NCBI RefSeq assembly: GCF_039545795.1
Contig: NZ_CP154260.1
Coordinates: 6,143,001-6,207,000, forward strand
DNA: 64,000 nt
DNA from: Chitinophaga niabensis
GTDB taxonomy: Bacteria; Bacteroidota; Bacteroidia; Chitinophagales; Chitinophagaceae
Direction of reading: 5' to 3'
Below, in pieces: positions 1 through 8,820 of the stretch (positions within the stretch are counted from its first letter, which is position 1; each line of letters starts with the position of its first letter). A program made the translations under genes and the position numbers. The notes under the pieces were generated by a model. That model searched no databases and had not been told where the DNA came from. It saw only the letters and a list, made by a program, of their open reading frames with translations.

Positions 1-6
1 TCATCA

Positions 7-1383
7 TTACTGCTTCGCCAATGTTTTCTCTATCAATGCTTTCAACTCAGGCTGAGATGGCCTTGGTGCATCTACATTCACAATCTTCCCCTGTTTATCG
101 AACACCATAAAACGAGGTATGCCGTTGATGCTGTAGAACTTTGCGATATCACTCCAGCCGCTGGCAAAGATCTGCGTGCCGCCGAGTGATTCCTTCTTCA
201 CAAACTCCTGCCACTTCTCCTTGTCTTTCGCTTCATCTACTGATACACCCAGGAAGAGTACATCCTTTCCATGCATTTCTTCTTCCAGTTTCTTCATATA
301 CGGGATCTCTGCTTTGCAGGGTCCGCACCAGGTAGCCCAAACATCCACTACTACTACTTTTCCTTTCAGGTCATTAAACGCCACCTGTTTACCGGCAACA
401 TCAGGATAGCTGAAATTGAATCCTGCTTCGCCTTCCGCGAAGGTGCGTAATGCTTTCTCCGTTTCCATGTAACTGCGCTGCTGTTCTGCAGTAACAAGGT
501 ATTTTTCTACAGGCGCAATGGCATCGCGGAGATTGCTGAAAGATTTGTAACGGCCCAGGGTGCTGGTGATGTACACCCCTTTCAGGGTATCGTTACAGAA
601 TTGGGATACGCTCCACTGTAATAGCTCCGCGCCCTTTGCTGTAGGTTTCTGACGGACCAGGCAGAAAGTGGAATACATACTGAGCAGGTGTTCTGTTTCT
701 CCCCATTGCAACAAGCGGCCATCGCAGTATTTGTTGTCCTGCATGATGCTGTTGTAATATGCAGGATACTGGGAAACTTCCGGATGTTTGGAGCGGGGCG
801 TGAAAATAAACTGCAGGGCAGTGTACTCTACGTCCGTATCCACAATGAGCTGCATCAATGAATTGAACGCTTTGTTGGGCGTTACCAGCTTTTTCTTGTA
901 CGCAGCTGCTTTGGGCAGGAATGCATTGAAAGTTGGGAAAAACGTTTCGTAGGTTTCATTGTTCCGGCGCATGAATTCAAAGGCCGGTGCTTTGATCTCA
1001 CGGGAGAGGGTTTCCCATTCCCTCACCAGCCTGCTTTCCGGGGAACCACCCTGTTGCTGCAAGGTGGTGTCAGTAACTTTGAGTTGCAGCTGGTCGCCGG
1101 GTTTCAGGTAAATGCGGTGATAACTTCGTTTAAAGTTATCCGTCACATAATAGAATCCCTCTTTCAATGCCGGTACAGCCAGGGCAAATGCATGTTCCCC
1201 ATTGAGGCGGGTACTGGCATACTCTTTTTTGCGGCCTTCGGCCACATCATACAACAAAATGCTGGTAGCTTTTGCATTGTCCACCTTACCCTGAACGATG
1301 GTAAGTGGTGCGGTTAAGGGCTTCCATGACAATAAGGGGATCATAACGGCTGCCAACAGGAGGCAGCGAGTGGTACGCTTCAT
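7..1383 (-). CDS. TlpA-family thioredoxin-fold protein with DUF4369-like N-terminus
   Basis: The 458-residue protein has an N-terminal hydrophobic stretch (residues 7-19) typical of a Bacteroidota signal peptide or lipid anchor region. A DUF4369-like beta domain follows (about 28-110), then a long helical middle region, then a C-terminal thioredoxin fold (about 320-458). The redox motif WCGPC lies at residues 352-356, preceded by the VVVDVWAT strand typical of TlpA/ResA proteins. Family members reduce or isomerise disulfides in periplasmic proteins, for example during cytochrome c maturation; the substrate here is unknown. The gene ends near the window edge, so a downstream operon partner could lie outside. 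The family call is strong; the physiological role is inference. Confidence 0.88.
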   Translation of the reverse strand: MKRTTRCLLLAAVMIPLLSWKPLTAPLTIVQGKVDNAKATSILLYDVAEGRKKEYASTRLNGEHAFALAVPALKEGFYYVTDNFKRSYHRIYLKPGDQLQLKVTDTTLQQQGGSPESRLVREWETLSREIKAPAFEFMRRNNETYETFFPTFNAFLPKAAAYKKKLVTPNKAFNSLMQLIVDTDVEYTALQFIFTPRSKHPEVSQYPAYYNSIMQDNKYCDGRLLQWGETEHLLSMYSTFCLVRQKPTAKGAELLQWSVSQFCNDTLKGVYITSTLGRYKSFSNLRDAIAPVEKYLVTAEQQRSYMETEKALRTFAEGEAGFNFSYPDVAGKQVAFNDLKGKVVVVDVWATWCGPCKAEIPYMKKLEEEMHGKDVLFLGVSVDEAKDKEKWQEFVKKESLGGTQIFASGWSDIAKFYSINGIPRFMVFDKQGKIVNVDAPRPSQPELKALIEKTLAKQ

Positions 1384-1540
1384 ACAAACTACATTTTAAT
1401 GGTGGTTGGTTATATTATAATATGCTAAAAATACATCATGGTAGGATAAGAATGCAGGGAATTATGGCCGCCGGTAAAATAATCGGGAAACCGGTCATAA
1501 AATAATCCGTTTTGCGTGGTTTTATTTTATGGCGGCATCC

Positions 1541-1548
1541 TACCTTTG
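1541..1548 (+). promoter_or_regulatory. -7 promoter element (TAnnTTTG type) of the MFS gene
   Basis: TACCTTTG matches the Bacteroidota -7 consensus TAnnTTTG. It ends only 4 bases before the chosen ATG at 1553, so the transcript would have almost no leader. A TTTG at 1511-1514 is 26 bases upstream, longer than the usual 17-23, so the -33 element is doubtful. Confidence 0.45.
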
Positions 1549-1552
1549 CGGC

Positions 1553-2764
1553 ATGGATCAGTCGTCCGGGAAGATTTATACTGTGCAGTTCTGGTTGCTT
1601 TGCATGAGCAATCTGTTGTTTTCGGCCAGCTTTAACATGATGATCCCGGAGTTACCCGCTTACCTCACCAGCCTCGGTGGCGCAGATTACAAAGGATATA
1701 TTATTGGTCTTTTTACCCTCATGGCAGGTTTGAGCCGTCCCTTTTCCGGAAAGCTCACGGACACCATTGGCCGCATTCCCGTGATGGTATTTGGTTCCGT
1801 GGTTTGTGTGATCTGTAGTTTGTTATATCCGCTGGTAAGCTCCGTTGCGGCATTCCTGCTGCTGCGTTTCTTTCATGGTTTCTCTACAGGGTTCAAACCC
1901 ACGGGCACTTCTGCTTATGTGGCAGACATGGTGCCCTTTACCAGGAGGGGGGAAGCAATGGGTGTTGTAGGTTTGTTCAGCACCATCGGACTTTCACTTG
2001 GCCCCTCCATCGGGGGTTCTGTAGCCAACGCCTGGGGTATTATGACGATGTTCCAGCTCTCTGCTGTGTTTGCATTACTGTCCGTAGTGATCCTCATTGG
2101 GATGAAGGAAACCCTGCATAATAAACAGCGCTTCCGCCCGGCTTTATTGAAAGTATCCAAAGGGGAGATCATTGAACCACTGGTACTGGCGCCGATGGTG
2201 ATCACCTTCCTCACCTATTTCAGTTACGGCGCTTTGCTCACCATCATTCCTGATTTCAGTGCACACCTGGGTTTAGCGAATAAAGGATTGTTCTTTACTT
2301 TCTTTACGGCGAGTTCTATTGGTATCCGTTTAATTGCAGGAAAGGCTTCTGACAGGTATGGCCGTGTGCCCATGCTGAAAATTTCGGCTACTTTAATGGC
2401 TATCTCTATGCTGATGATCGGTTTTGCCACTTCTCCTTTTGGCTTGCTGGCAGGGGCTTTGGTATATGGTGTAGCATTAGGGATCAACTCTCCTGCAGTG
2501 ACAGCCTGGACCATTGATCTTGGTTTGCCGGAACACAGAGGGCGTGCATTGGGAAGTATGTATATCGCTTTGGAAGCTGGCATAGGGCTGGGGGCTTTCT
2601 TTTCAGCACAATGGTATAATAACCAGTCGGAGAATTTCGCGATGGTGTTTTATATCATGGCCATTGTTACCATCCTGGCCACAATCTACCTGATGTTCGT
2701 TTACCGGAACAAATACATGCGGTTCATGCGCAGGTCTTTAAAGATCCGTTCCCGCCGCCATTGA
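1553..2764 (+). CDS. MFS transporter
   Basis: This is a roughly 403-residue integral membrane protein with about twelve hydrophobic segments, the normal size for a major facilitator exporter. The loop between helices 2 and 3 carries the diagnostic motif A, seen as RPFSGKLTDTIGR near residues 62-74, and a second copy (GKASDRYGR) appears in the second half. It resembles drug/metabolite exporters of the YfcJ/arabinose-efflux type; the substrate cannot be read from sequence. I chose the ATG at 1553 rather than 1529 because the -7 promoter box lies between them. Its 3' end overlaps the convergent haemoglobin gene by 27 bases. Confidence 0.88.
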   Translation: MDQSSGKIYTVQFWLLCMSNLLFSASFNMMIPELPAYLTSLGGADYKGYIIGLFTLMAGLSRPFSGKLTDTIGRIPVMVFGSVVCVICSLLYPLVSSVAAFLLLRFFHGFSTGFKPTGTSAYVADMVPFTRRGEAMGVVGLFSTIGLSLGPSIGGSVANAWGIMTMFQLSAVFALLSVVILIGMKETLHNKQRFRPALLKVSKGEIIEPLVLAPMVITFLTYFSYGALLTIIPDFSAHLGLANKGLFFTFFTASSIGIRLIAGKASDRYGRVPMLKISATLMAISMLMIGFATSPFGLLAGALVYGVALGINSPAVTAWTIDLGLPEHRGRALGSMYIALEAGIGLGAFFSAQWYNNQSENFAMVFYIMAIVTILATIYLMFVYRNKYMRFMRRSLKIRSRRH

Positions 2765-3142
2765 TGGACCATACAGTCCTCTTTCAAACAGGATCTTACT
2801 CAGGAATACTTTGCCGATGGCTTCTGCTTTTACTTTCGCTGTAGCTGCCAATGCCCCGCGGAATAATTCATCTACTGTTTCATGAAACAGCTTTACCCAT
2901 TGCGTAAAGTGCGCAGCGTCTATGGGTAAATTACGGTGTTTGGCAAAGGGATTGCCCAGGTATTCTTTTTCTCCTAAAAGTTGTGTGTTCCAGAAGCGGT
3001 ACATGGTCTGCAAATGCGGGGCCCATGCATCCGCTGGTATTTTCTCTGCAAAAATGGGCGCCAGTAAAGGGTCCTGCTGGATCTTTCCGTAGAAAGTATT
3101 TACCAGCGCTTCAATGTCTCTGCTGTCTTTAATGTCTTCCAT
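2738..3142 (-). CDS. Group III truncated haemoglobin
   Basis: The 134-residue protein has the 2-on-2 globin pattern of group III truncated haemoglobins: an N-terminal helix with NTFYGKIQQDPLL, the central MYRFWNTQLLG segment, and the GNPFAKHRNLPI segment with the likely proximal histidine. Proteins of this class bind O2, NO or cyanide through haem, and some take part in NO or peroxide detoxification; the role here is inferred. It starts 6 bases after the unknown 164-residue gene ends and is probably co-transcribed with it, possibly as the tail of the kdn operon. Its end overlaps the MFS gene on the opposite strand by 27 bases. Confidence 0.9.
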   Translation of the reverse strand: MEDIKDSRDIEALVNTFYGKIQQDPLLAPIFAEKIPADAWAPHLQTMYRFWNTQLLGEKEYLGNPFAKHRNLPIDAAHFTQWVKLFHETVDELFRGALAATAKVKAEAIGKVFLSKILFERGLYGPSMAAGTDL

Positions 3143-3148
3143 AAAAAA

Positions 3149-3643
3149 CTATTTATGCCGCACAAAACCGATCTCGTCTCTCGCATCGTTCTCCCACTGG
3201 ATCATTTCATCCAGGAATTTATGCATGAAACGGTTCACGGATTCTTCGTTTATTTCTTCGGGCTCTACCGTTTCTAATACTTCGTGTTTTGTTTTCTCTT
3301 CCGTCATATTATCTATGAAAGGAAAACTGATCCACGCGATCACTTGTCCATTACGGTTTTGGGAGAAAGAAAGGAAACCGCCTACTTTGATCTTGTTAAC
3401 CACGCTGAACTGTGTTTGTTCCACAATGCCGCTTGGTTCGGAATCAAATACAATGAAAATGGATTCAAGGTTCTGCATCGTTTCATTAGATCCGGATTTC
3501 CAGGTGAGTTTGGTTTTTTCCGTGATCTCTTTGAGATGTTTGAGCAGGAATGGTTTGGTTTGCAGTTGCCAGTGCTTGCGCCGTTCCTGTACCTTAGCCA
3601 GGGTAAGCGCATATTCTTCTGCCAGTTTGGTGATGTTTTCCAT
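3149..3643 (-). CDS. Conserved hypothetical cytoplasmic protein
   Basis: I do not recognise this 164-residue protein. It has no signal peptide or membrane segment. The first 40 residues are helical and charged, with KVQERRKHWQLQTKPFLLKH. The middle looks like a mixed alpha/beta domain (residues 55-115, with IAWISFPFID), and the tail is acidic and helical. It sits 52 bases after kdnB and 6 bases before the truncated haemoglobin, so it is likely translated from a shared mRNA. The clean operon spacing and absence of internal stops support a real gene. No function is proposed. Confidence 0.7.
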   Translation of the reverse strand: MENITKLAEEYALTLAKVQERRKHWQLQTKPFLLKHLKEITEKTKLTWKSGSNETMQNLESIFIVFDSEPSGIVEQTQFSVVNKIKVGGFLSFSQNRNGQVIAWISFPFIDNMTEEKTKHEVLETVEPEEINEESVNRFMHKFLDEMIQWENDARDEIGFVRHK

Positions 3644-3695
3644 AATGCAAAAGTAAAAGGGCCAACGTTATATACGCCGGCCCTGGTTATTTTTA

Positions 3696-4772
3696 TTAAA
3701 GCAATTCATATAATTTACGCAGCCTGTCCCGGGTCATTTGCTGTTGCCAGTCTTTGCCCAGCGCATTTTCCCATAATGGTGCCAGGCCCATGGATACGTC
3801 TATCATCTTTTCAAAATCAGCGTCTGTAAGTCCTTTGGTGATGTGCTGTGGAATTGCTACCTGGTGTTTGTCCACCATTTGCTTGAATTCCTTTACACCG
3901 GCAGGGTAGAACTCTTCCAGTTTATCAAACACAATACAGTTACCCACACCATGTTTGGTGCCCAGCAGATAACTCAGGCCATAACTTACAGCATGTGCTA
4001 CGCCCACTTGTGAATAGGCAATGCTCATACCGCCTGCATAAGAGGCCATCATTAATTTCTCATCTGCATCATCATCCCAATGGTCTTTTTTCAGGTAGAT
4101 CTCCTGACAAAGTTCCAGTGCCTTTTCTCCGTAAGATTTACTGAAAGCGTTGAGGTATGTGCCTTCCAGGGATTCTATACAGTGGATATAACAATCCATG
4201 GCTGTGTAGAAACGCTGGTTCACGGGAGCGTTCTTTATTAACTCAGGGTCCAGTAAGATCTGATCGAAGGGTGTGAAGTCTGAGTTCATACCCAACTTTT
4301 TGGTAGGGCCGGTGAGTACAGTGGTCCTGCTCACTTCTGCGCCTGTACCGGAAAGTGTGGGAACGCCTACTTTATAAACACCTGGTTTTTTCAGGAGGTC
4401 CCAGCCCTGGTAATCTGCGGAAGAACCGGGGTTGGTCATCATCAGGGATACGGCTTTTGCCATGTCCATGGTGGAACCGCCGCCGATACCAATAATGCCG
4501 CTCACTTCTCCGAATTCAGCGGTGAGCTCATCTCTCAGGCGGTCTACGTATACGGTTTTAGGTTCGTGTGTTACATCTATAAATATCACCTTGTCTTTTC
4601 CTCGTAAAGGAATACGGGAGAGCCAGGGTTGATTGCCTTCAAAAAAGTGGTCCACAAAAAAGATCATGGGCGCATCGCCTTTGCGGTGAGGAGCAATGAT
4701 CTCATCCAGTTGATTAAATGCGCCACGTCCAAAGATGACGTACCCTACCAGTTTAAAGTTTCTGAATTTCAT
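3696..4772 (-). CDS. kdnB: Iron-containing alcohol dehydrogenase, probable 3-deoxy-manno-octulosonate 8-oxidase (KdnB)
   Basis: The 358-residue protein is of the group III metal-dependent alcohol dehydrogenase family. The nucleotide-binding GIGGGSTMDMAKAV motif lies near residues 96-109. Metal-ligand histidines are seen in GVAHAVSY and GTKHGVGN in the C-terminal half. In Shewanella, KdnB oxidises the C8 hydroxyl of Kdo, and KdnA then aminates the aldehyde to Kdo8N. Here the gene lies directly behind kdnA and kdsB in the same direction, with a 6-base gap to kdsB, the arrangement expected for that pathway. Without that context it would be only a generic alcohol dehydrogenase, so the specific name depends on the neighbours. 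Confidence 0.83.
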   Translation of the reverse strand: MKFRNFKLVGYVIFGRGAFNQLDEIIAPHRKGDAPMIFFVDHFFEGNQPWLSRIPLRGKDKVIFIDVTHEPKTVYVDRLRDELTAEFGEVSGIIGIGGGSTMDMAKAVSLMMTNPGSSADYQGWDLLKKPGVYKVGVPTLSGTGAEVSRTTVLTGPTKKLGMNSDFTPFDQILLDPELIKNAPVNQRFYTAMDCYIHCIESLEGTYLNAFSKSYGEKALELCQEIYLKKDHWDDDADEKLMMASYAGGMSIAYSQVGVAHAVSYGLSYLLGTKHGVGNCIVFDKLEEFYPAGVKEFKQMVDKHQVAIPQHITKGLTDADFEKMIDVSMGLAPLWENALGKDWQQQMTRDRLRKLYELL

Positions 4773-4778
4773 AATTCG

Positions 4779-5516
4779 TTATTTTTCTTCTAAATACCTG
4801 GAAGCTCTTTCGAGGTCTTCCGGCGTATCAATTTCAACTCCCATATAATCTGTTACGACCATTTTCAGGGGGATGCCCATTTCCAGGTAGCGAAGGCATT
4901 CTACCTTCTCAGCTGCTTCCAGCGGGGTCATGGGTGTTTTTGTGAATAACAGCAAGGCTTCACGGCGGAAAGCATAAATGCCAATGTGCTCATAATAAGT
5001 AGTGTTCACCCCTTTATCTCTTGGATAAGGGATCACGGAGCGGGAGAAGAAGAGTGAATTAAAGTTCCGGTCTACCGCTACTTTTACGAAGTTGGGATCT
5101 TCAATATCTTTCCAGTCTTTCAGCTCCTGCATTAAAGAGGCTACCTGTACTTTCTTACCTTCTTCACCTTCAAATACTTTGAGCAGTTTTTCCAGCGGTT
5201 CTTTTTGGGTGAAAGGGGTATCTCCCTGTACATTCACAACAATCTCAACATCCAACATGTTTTCTACGGCTTCCGCGATACGGTCTGAACCGCTTTCGTG
5301 TTCCCGTTTGCTCATGATGGCTTTGCCGCCGTTGCTTACGATCTCATTATAAATGATATCGCTATCCGTTACTACCATCACTTCATCAAACACGCCGGAT
5401 TGCAAAGCAGATTCATATGTACGCCAGATCACTGTTTTACCTGCCAGCACTGCCATCATTTTACCGGGGAACCGGCTGGCTGCATAACGGGCAGGGATCA
5501 ATGCGACTGTTTTCAT
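4779..5516 (-). CDS. kdsB: 3-deoxy-manno-octulosonate cytidylyltransferase (CMP-Kdo/CMP-Kdo8N synthetase)
   Basis: The 245-residue protein opens with the nucleotidyltransferase signature ALIPARYAASRFPGK (residues 5-19). VNVQGDTPF (about residues 94-102) is the conserved metal/CTP region, and the RSVIPYPRD and HIGIYAFRR segments are typical of KdsB. It activates Kdo or its 8-amino derivative with CTP before transfer to lipid A. Its start codon overlaps the kdnA stop codon by one base (TAATG), a sign of translational coupling. In Shewanella the matching enzyme prefers Kdo8N; that preference here is inferred from the operon. Confidence 0.93.
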   Translation of the reverse strand: MKTVALIPARYAASRFPGKMMAVLAGKTVIWRTYESALQSGVFDEVMVVTDSDIIYNEIVSNGGKAIMSKREHESGSDRIAEAVENMLDVEIVVNVQGDTPFTQKEPLEKLLKVFEGEEGKKVQVASLMQELKDWKDIEDPNFVKVAVDRNFNSLFFSRSVIPYPRDKGVNTTYYEHIGIYAFRREALLLFTKTPMTPLEAAEKVECLRYLEMGIPLKMVVTDYMGVEIDTPEDLERASRYLEEK

Positions 5517-6709
5517 TATAAAGCACTTTTTATGGCAGCTATCAGTTTCTCTGCTCTGCCACGTACTTCTTCATCCGTCCATGCCAGACTAATGGGGAAA
5601 GAGATACAGCGGCTCATCAATGCATCAGATGCAGGGAATTCTTTTGTTTTATATACTTCCATGGCTTTGGCGAGTTGCGCTGCGAATGGATGTAAGGTAG
5701 CGCCTTCTTTGAAGTGGTTCCATTTGCGGAAGTAGTGCCAGTTATTATCAAACCAGTAGAAAGCAGGAAGGCCTGCTGCTTTAATAGCGGCAGTAGCGGC
5801 TTTTGCTGCTTCTGCAGAGGGCAGGAAGAAAGAGAGGAATGTAGCACTGTCTCCCTCTGGGTCTGGTAAACGGCGGAAAGTTACCTCGGGTATAGCACCC
5901 AGGGCTTCCTTCAGGATCTGCTTGTTATTACGCTGGATGGCCAGAAATTTGTCCAGCTTGCGGATCTGCGCCAATCCTACTGCTGCATGCAGTTCGGAGA
6001 TGCGGAAGTTATAACCGAAATGTGGGTGGCCATCTGCTCCACGATCTGCTCCACCAAGGTGGTCGTGCCCGTGATCAGAAAAAGCATCTGCTTTTGTGTA
6101 GATGTCTTCGATGTTGGTGATGATGGCACCACCTTCTGCACAGGTAATGGTTTTCACGAAATCGAAAGAGAAGGTACCGGCATGGCCGATAGAGCCAAGG
6201 GCTTTGCCTTTATAAGTTGCACCGGTAGACTGACAAGCGTCTTCCAGCAACAGGAGGTTGTAATCTTTACAAATGTCCAGCAATGCATCCATGTCTGCCA
6301 TGGAACCGCACATGTGTACGGGCATCACTGCTTTTGTTTTTGGCGTGATGGCCGCTCTCACTGCATCGGGTGCAAGGGTGAGGGTATCATCCACATCTAC
6401 AAGGATGGGAGTTGCACCTACAGAAAGTACCGCTTCAAAGCTGGCCACAAATGTAAATGTAGGCATGATCACTTCATCTCCTGCACCAATGCCCAATGCT
6501 GCCATGGCAGTAGTGAGTGCGGTGGTTCCGCTGGAGGTGAGCTGTGCGTACTTTACATTGAATCTTTCAGTGAGGGCCTGTTCCAGTTCTTTTGCTTTCC
6601 AGATCCCTTTACGTGGACCATCAAAACCATAACGCATGTAAATGCCTGTTTCCAGTACATCATTTACTTCTTTTTTCTCTTCAGCGCCAAATAGTTCAAA
6701 TCCTGGCAT
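5516..6709 (-). CDS. kdnA: DegT/DnrJ/EryC1 aminotransferase, probable 8-amino-3,8-dideoxy-Kdo transaminase (KdnA)
   Basis: The 397-residue protein is a PLP-dependent sugar aminotransferase. The cofactor lysine is K186 in SFDFVKTITCAEGG, LLLEDACQSTG (about 153-163) contains the PLP-binding aspartate, and GYNFRISELHAAVG is the conserved active-site loop. KdnA uses an amino acid donor to aminate the 8-aldehyde that KdnB makes from Kdo. It is the first gene of a tight leftward operon with kdsB and kdnB. The FDFVKTIT lysine region is distinct from the usual FSFxxxKxx of perosamine-type transaminases and fits KdnA. A TACCTTTG -7 element on the minus strand lies 26-33 bases upstream of the start. 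Confidence 0.85.
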   Translation of the reverse strand: MPGFELFGAEEKKEVNDVLETGIYMRYGFDGPRKGIWKAKELEQALTERFNVKYAQLTSSGTTALTTAMAALGIGAGDEVIMPTFTFVASFEAVLSVGATPILVDVDDTLTLAPDAVRAAITPKTKAVMPVHMCGSMADMDALLDICKDYNLLLLEDACQSTGATYKGKALGSIGHAGTFSFDFVKTITCAEGGAIITNIEDIYTKADAFSDHGHDHLGGADRGADGHPHFGYNFRISELHAAVGLAQIRKLDKFLAIQRNNKQILKEALGAIPEVTFRRLPDPEGDSATFLSFFLPSAEAAKAATAAIKAAGLPAFYWFDNNWHYFRKWNHFKEGATLHPFAAQLAKAMEVYKTKEFPASDALMSRCISFPISLAWTDEEVRGRAEKLIAAIKSAL

Positions 6710-6734
6710 ATTGATTATTTTTTTTGTGGTTGTG

Positions 6735-6742
6735 CAAAGGTA
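6735..6742 (-). promoter_or_regulatory. -7 promoter element of the kdn operon
   Basis: The minus strand reads TACCTTTG here, a full match to TAnnTTTG, in front of kdnA (start 6709). Transcription would begin about 18 bases before the start codon. I see no clear TTG at the usual -33 distance. Confidence 0.5.
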
Positions 6743-6800
6743 GTATAATCAAAGAATGCATAAATCATAAAAACTGTTTATCTTTTGCTAAATATTTACC

Positions 6801-7232
6801 ATGCGTTCGCTCATCATTATCATAGCTCTGATAGCATTTTGCGGCCAAAATCCCCTATGGGCGCAGTCTACAGATGAAGGCCGGATCCGTATGCTGATGG
6901 CCTCCCAGATCAAAGCCTGGAACCAGGGAAACCTGGATGGTTTTATGGAGACTTACTGGAAATCGGATTCGCTGATCTTTATCGGCAAAAAAGGCCCAAC
7001 CTATGGCTGGAAGGCCACTTTGGAGAACTATAAAAAGGGCTACCCGGATAAAGCGGCCATGGGTACACTTTCCTTTAATCTGCTGGAATTTAAAAAACTG
7101 GCCGGCGATGTGTATTTTGTTGTAGGAAAGTGGATGCTGGCAAGAACAGCGGGTGATCTTTCCGGGCATTTTACCCTTGTGCTCCGCAAGATCAATGGCG
7201 ATTGGAAAATTATAGCAGATCATAGCAGTTAA
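6801..7232 (+). CDS. DUF4440/SnoaL-like secreted protein
   Basis: The 143-residue protein has a clear signal peptide (hydrophobic residues 3-16, ending near WAQS) followed by an NTF2-like cone domain. The opening helix IRMLMASQIKAWNQGNLDGF and the closing strands HFTLVLRKINGDWKIIADHSS are the usual DUF4440 signature. Such domains bind small molecules or act as small hydrolases or isomerases; no activity can be assigned. It ends 10 bases before the D-aminoacylase start, so the two are probably co-transcribed and co-localised in the periplasm. Confidence 0.85.
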   Translation: MRSLIIIIALIAFCGQNPLWAQSTDEGRIRMLMASQIKAWNQGNLDGFMETYWKSDSLIFIGKKGPTYGWKATLENYKKGYPDKAAMGTLSFNLLEFKKLAGDVYFVVGKWMLARTAGDLSGHFTLVLRKINGDWKIIADHSS

Positions 7233-7242
7233 ACTCTTTTTC

Positions 7243-8820
7243 ATGGCAAAGCGGCTTTTTCTCCTCCTGACTTTCTTTGCCGGTTCGCTGGCCTGCAAGG
7301 CACAGACAGATTGCGACATCCTGATCCGGCATGCGAAGATCATTGACGGTACCGGCAATTCCTGGTACTATGGAGATGTGGCCATCAAAAATGGCAAGGT
7401 GCTCCGTACGGGTACCATTCCCTCTACTTTTTCTGCCGGCAAAACCATTGATGCCAACGGACTGGTGGTGGCGCCGGGATTCATAGATGTGCATACGCAT
7501 ATTGAAGGAGATGAATTCAAGATCCCCACTGCAGAAAGTTTTATTTATGATGGCGTAACCACTGTGATCACGGGGAATTGCGGGTCTTCCAATGTTGACC
7601 TGGGCAATTATTTCCGGCAGCTGGACAGTATGAAAACGTCCATCAATGTTGGTTCGCTCATTGGGCATAATGATATCCGCAGAGCTGTAATGGGCAGTAC
7701 AGACCGTGCTCCTTCTGAAGCAGAACAGCAACAAATGGAAGCGCTGGTTGAAAAAGCCATGAAGGATGGTGCGGTAGGACTTTCCACCGGCCTTATTTAC
7801 CTGCCGGGACTTTATGCACGTACGCCGGAAGTAGTGGGTATGGCAAAAGTGGCGGCAAAATACGGAGGGCTTTATGCCACGCATATGCGGAATGAAGGAG
7901 ATGCTGTGGAAGCTGCTATTGAAGAAGCATTGACCATTGGCAGGCAGGCCAATATCCCGGTTGAGATCTCTCATTTTAAAATTGGCGGGAAACAGAACTG
8001 GGGCCGTTCCAAAATAACATTGGCCATGGTGGAGAAAGCAAGGAATGAAGGCCTGGAAGTTACCATAGACCAATATCCTTATACAGCCAGCAGTACCAGC
8101 CTGCGGACCATGTTGCCGGACTGGGCACTTTCTGGTGGCGCAGACTCCATCCGTTACCGTTTGCAGCAGCCTGCTATCAGGAAAAGTATTGCAGCAGAAA
8201 TGACGGCTACCTATAAACGCCGCAAGCTCAAACACCTGGATTATGCGGTGGTGGCCTATTTCAAACAGGATACCACTTACAACGGAAAGAACATCATGGA
8301 GATCAATATCATGAAAGGCCGTAAATCCACCCTGGCAAATGAAGTACAAACTATCCTGGACCTTTCAGAACAGGGCAATGCGGGTATGGTGTTCCATGGT
8401 ATGAGTGAAGAGGATGTGAAATACATCATGAAGTATCCTTTCAATATGTTTGCTTCCGATGCCAGCATCCGTGAATTTGGGATGGGTGTTCCACATCCCC
8501 GTGGTTATGGTACCAACTCCCGTGTATTGGGTAAATATGTACGGGAAGAAAAAGTGATCCGGCTCGAAGAAGCCATACGGCGCATGACCTCATTACCGGC
8601 ACAAAAGTTCAACCTGAAAGAAAGAGGATTACTGGTACCGGGTTATGCGGCAGACGTTGTGATCTTTGATCCCAATACCGTGAAAGACCTTTCCACTTAT
8701 ACGCAACCGCATCAGTATGCCACGGGTTTTAAATACGTGCTGGTGAATGGACAGGTGACTGTGGAGAATGGCCAGCACATTGGCACCCGGGGAGGAGTTG
8801 TGCTACGCCATAAAGAGTAA
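7243..8820 (+). CDS. Secreted N-acyl-D-amino-acid deacylase (amidohydrolase family)
   Basis: The 525-residue protein has a signal peptide (residues 1-20, ending CKAQ). An amidohydrolase TIM barrel follows. The metal motif GFIDVHTHIEGD is at about residues 84-95; TGNCGSSN and THMRNEGDAVEAAIEEAL are characteristic of D-aminoacylases. VEISHFKIGG carries a further ligand histidine, and the C-terminal LVPGYAADVVIFDP strand closes the beta-sandwich. The family removes acyl groups from N-acyl-D-amino acids; use on D-residues from cell-wall fragments is inference. It follows the DUF4440 gene by 10 bases. Its stop codon directly abuts the stop of the convergent holin-like gene. Confidence 0.88.
   Translation: MAKRLFLLLTFFAGSLACKAQTDCDILIRHAKIIDGTGNSWYYGDVAIKNGKVLRTGTIPSTFSAGKTIDANGLVVAPGFIDVHTHIEGDEFKIPTAESFIYDGVTTVITGNCGSSNVDLGNYFRQLDSMKTSINVGSLIGHNDIRRAVMGSTDRAPSEAEQQQMEALVEKAMKDGAVGLSTGLIYLPGLYARTPEVVGMAKVAAKYGGLYATHMRNEGDAVEAAIEEALTIGRQANIPVEISHFKIGGKQNWGRSKITLAMVEKARNEGLEVTIDQYPYTASSTSLRTMLPDWALSGGADSIRYRLQQPAIRKSIAAEMTATYKRRKLKHLDYAVVAYFKQDTTYNGKNIMEINIMKGRKSTLANEVQTILDLSEQGNAGMVFHGMSEEDVKYIMKYPFNMFASDASIREFGMGVPHPRGYGTNSRVLGKYVREEKVIRLEEAIRRMTSLPAQKFNLKERGLLVPGYAADVVIFDPNTVKDLSTYTQPHQYATGFKYVLVNGQVTVENGQHIGTRGGVVLRHKE

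Noticed and set aside
2224..2583. Long frame antisense to the MFS gene
   Set aside because: It mirrors the transmembrane codons of the sense gene and has no domain or signal of its own.
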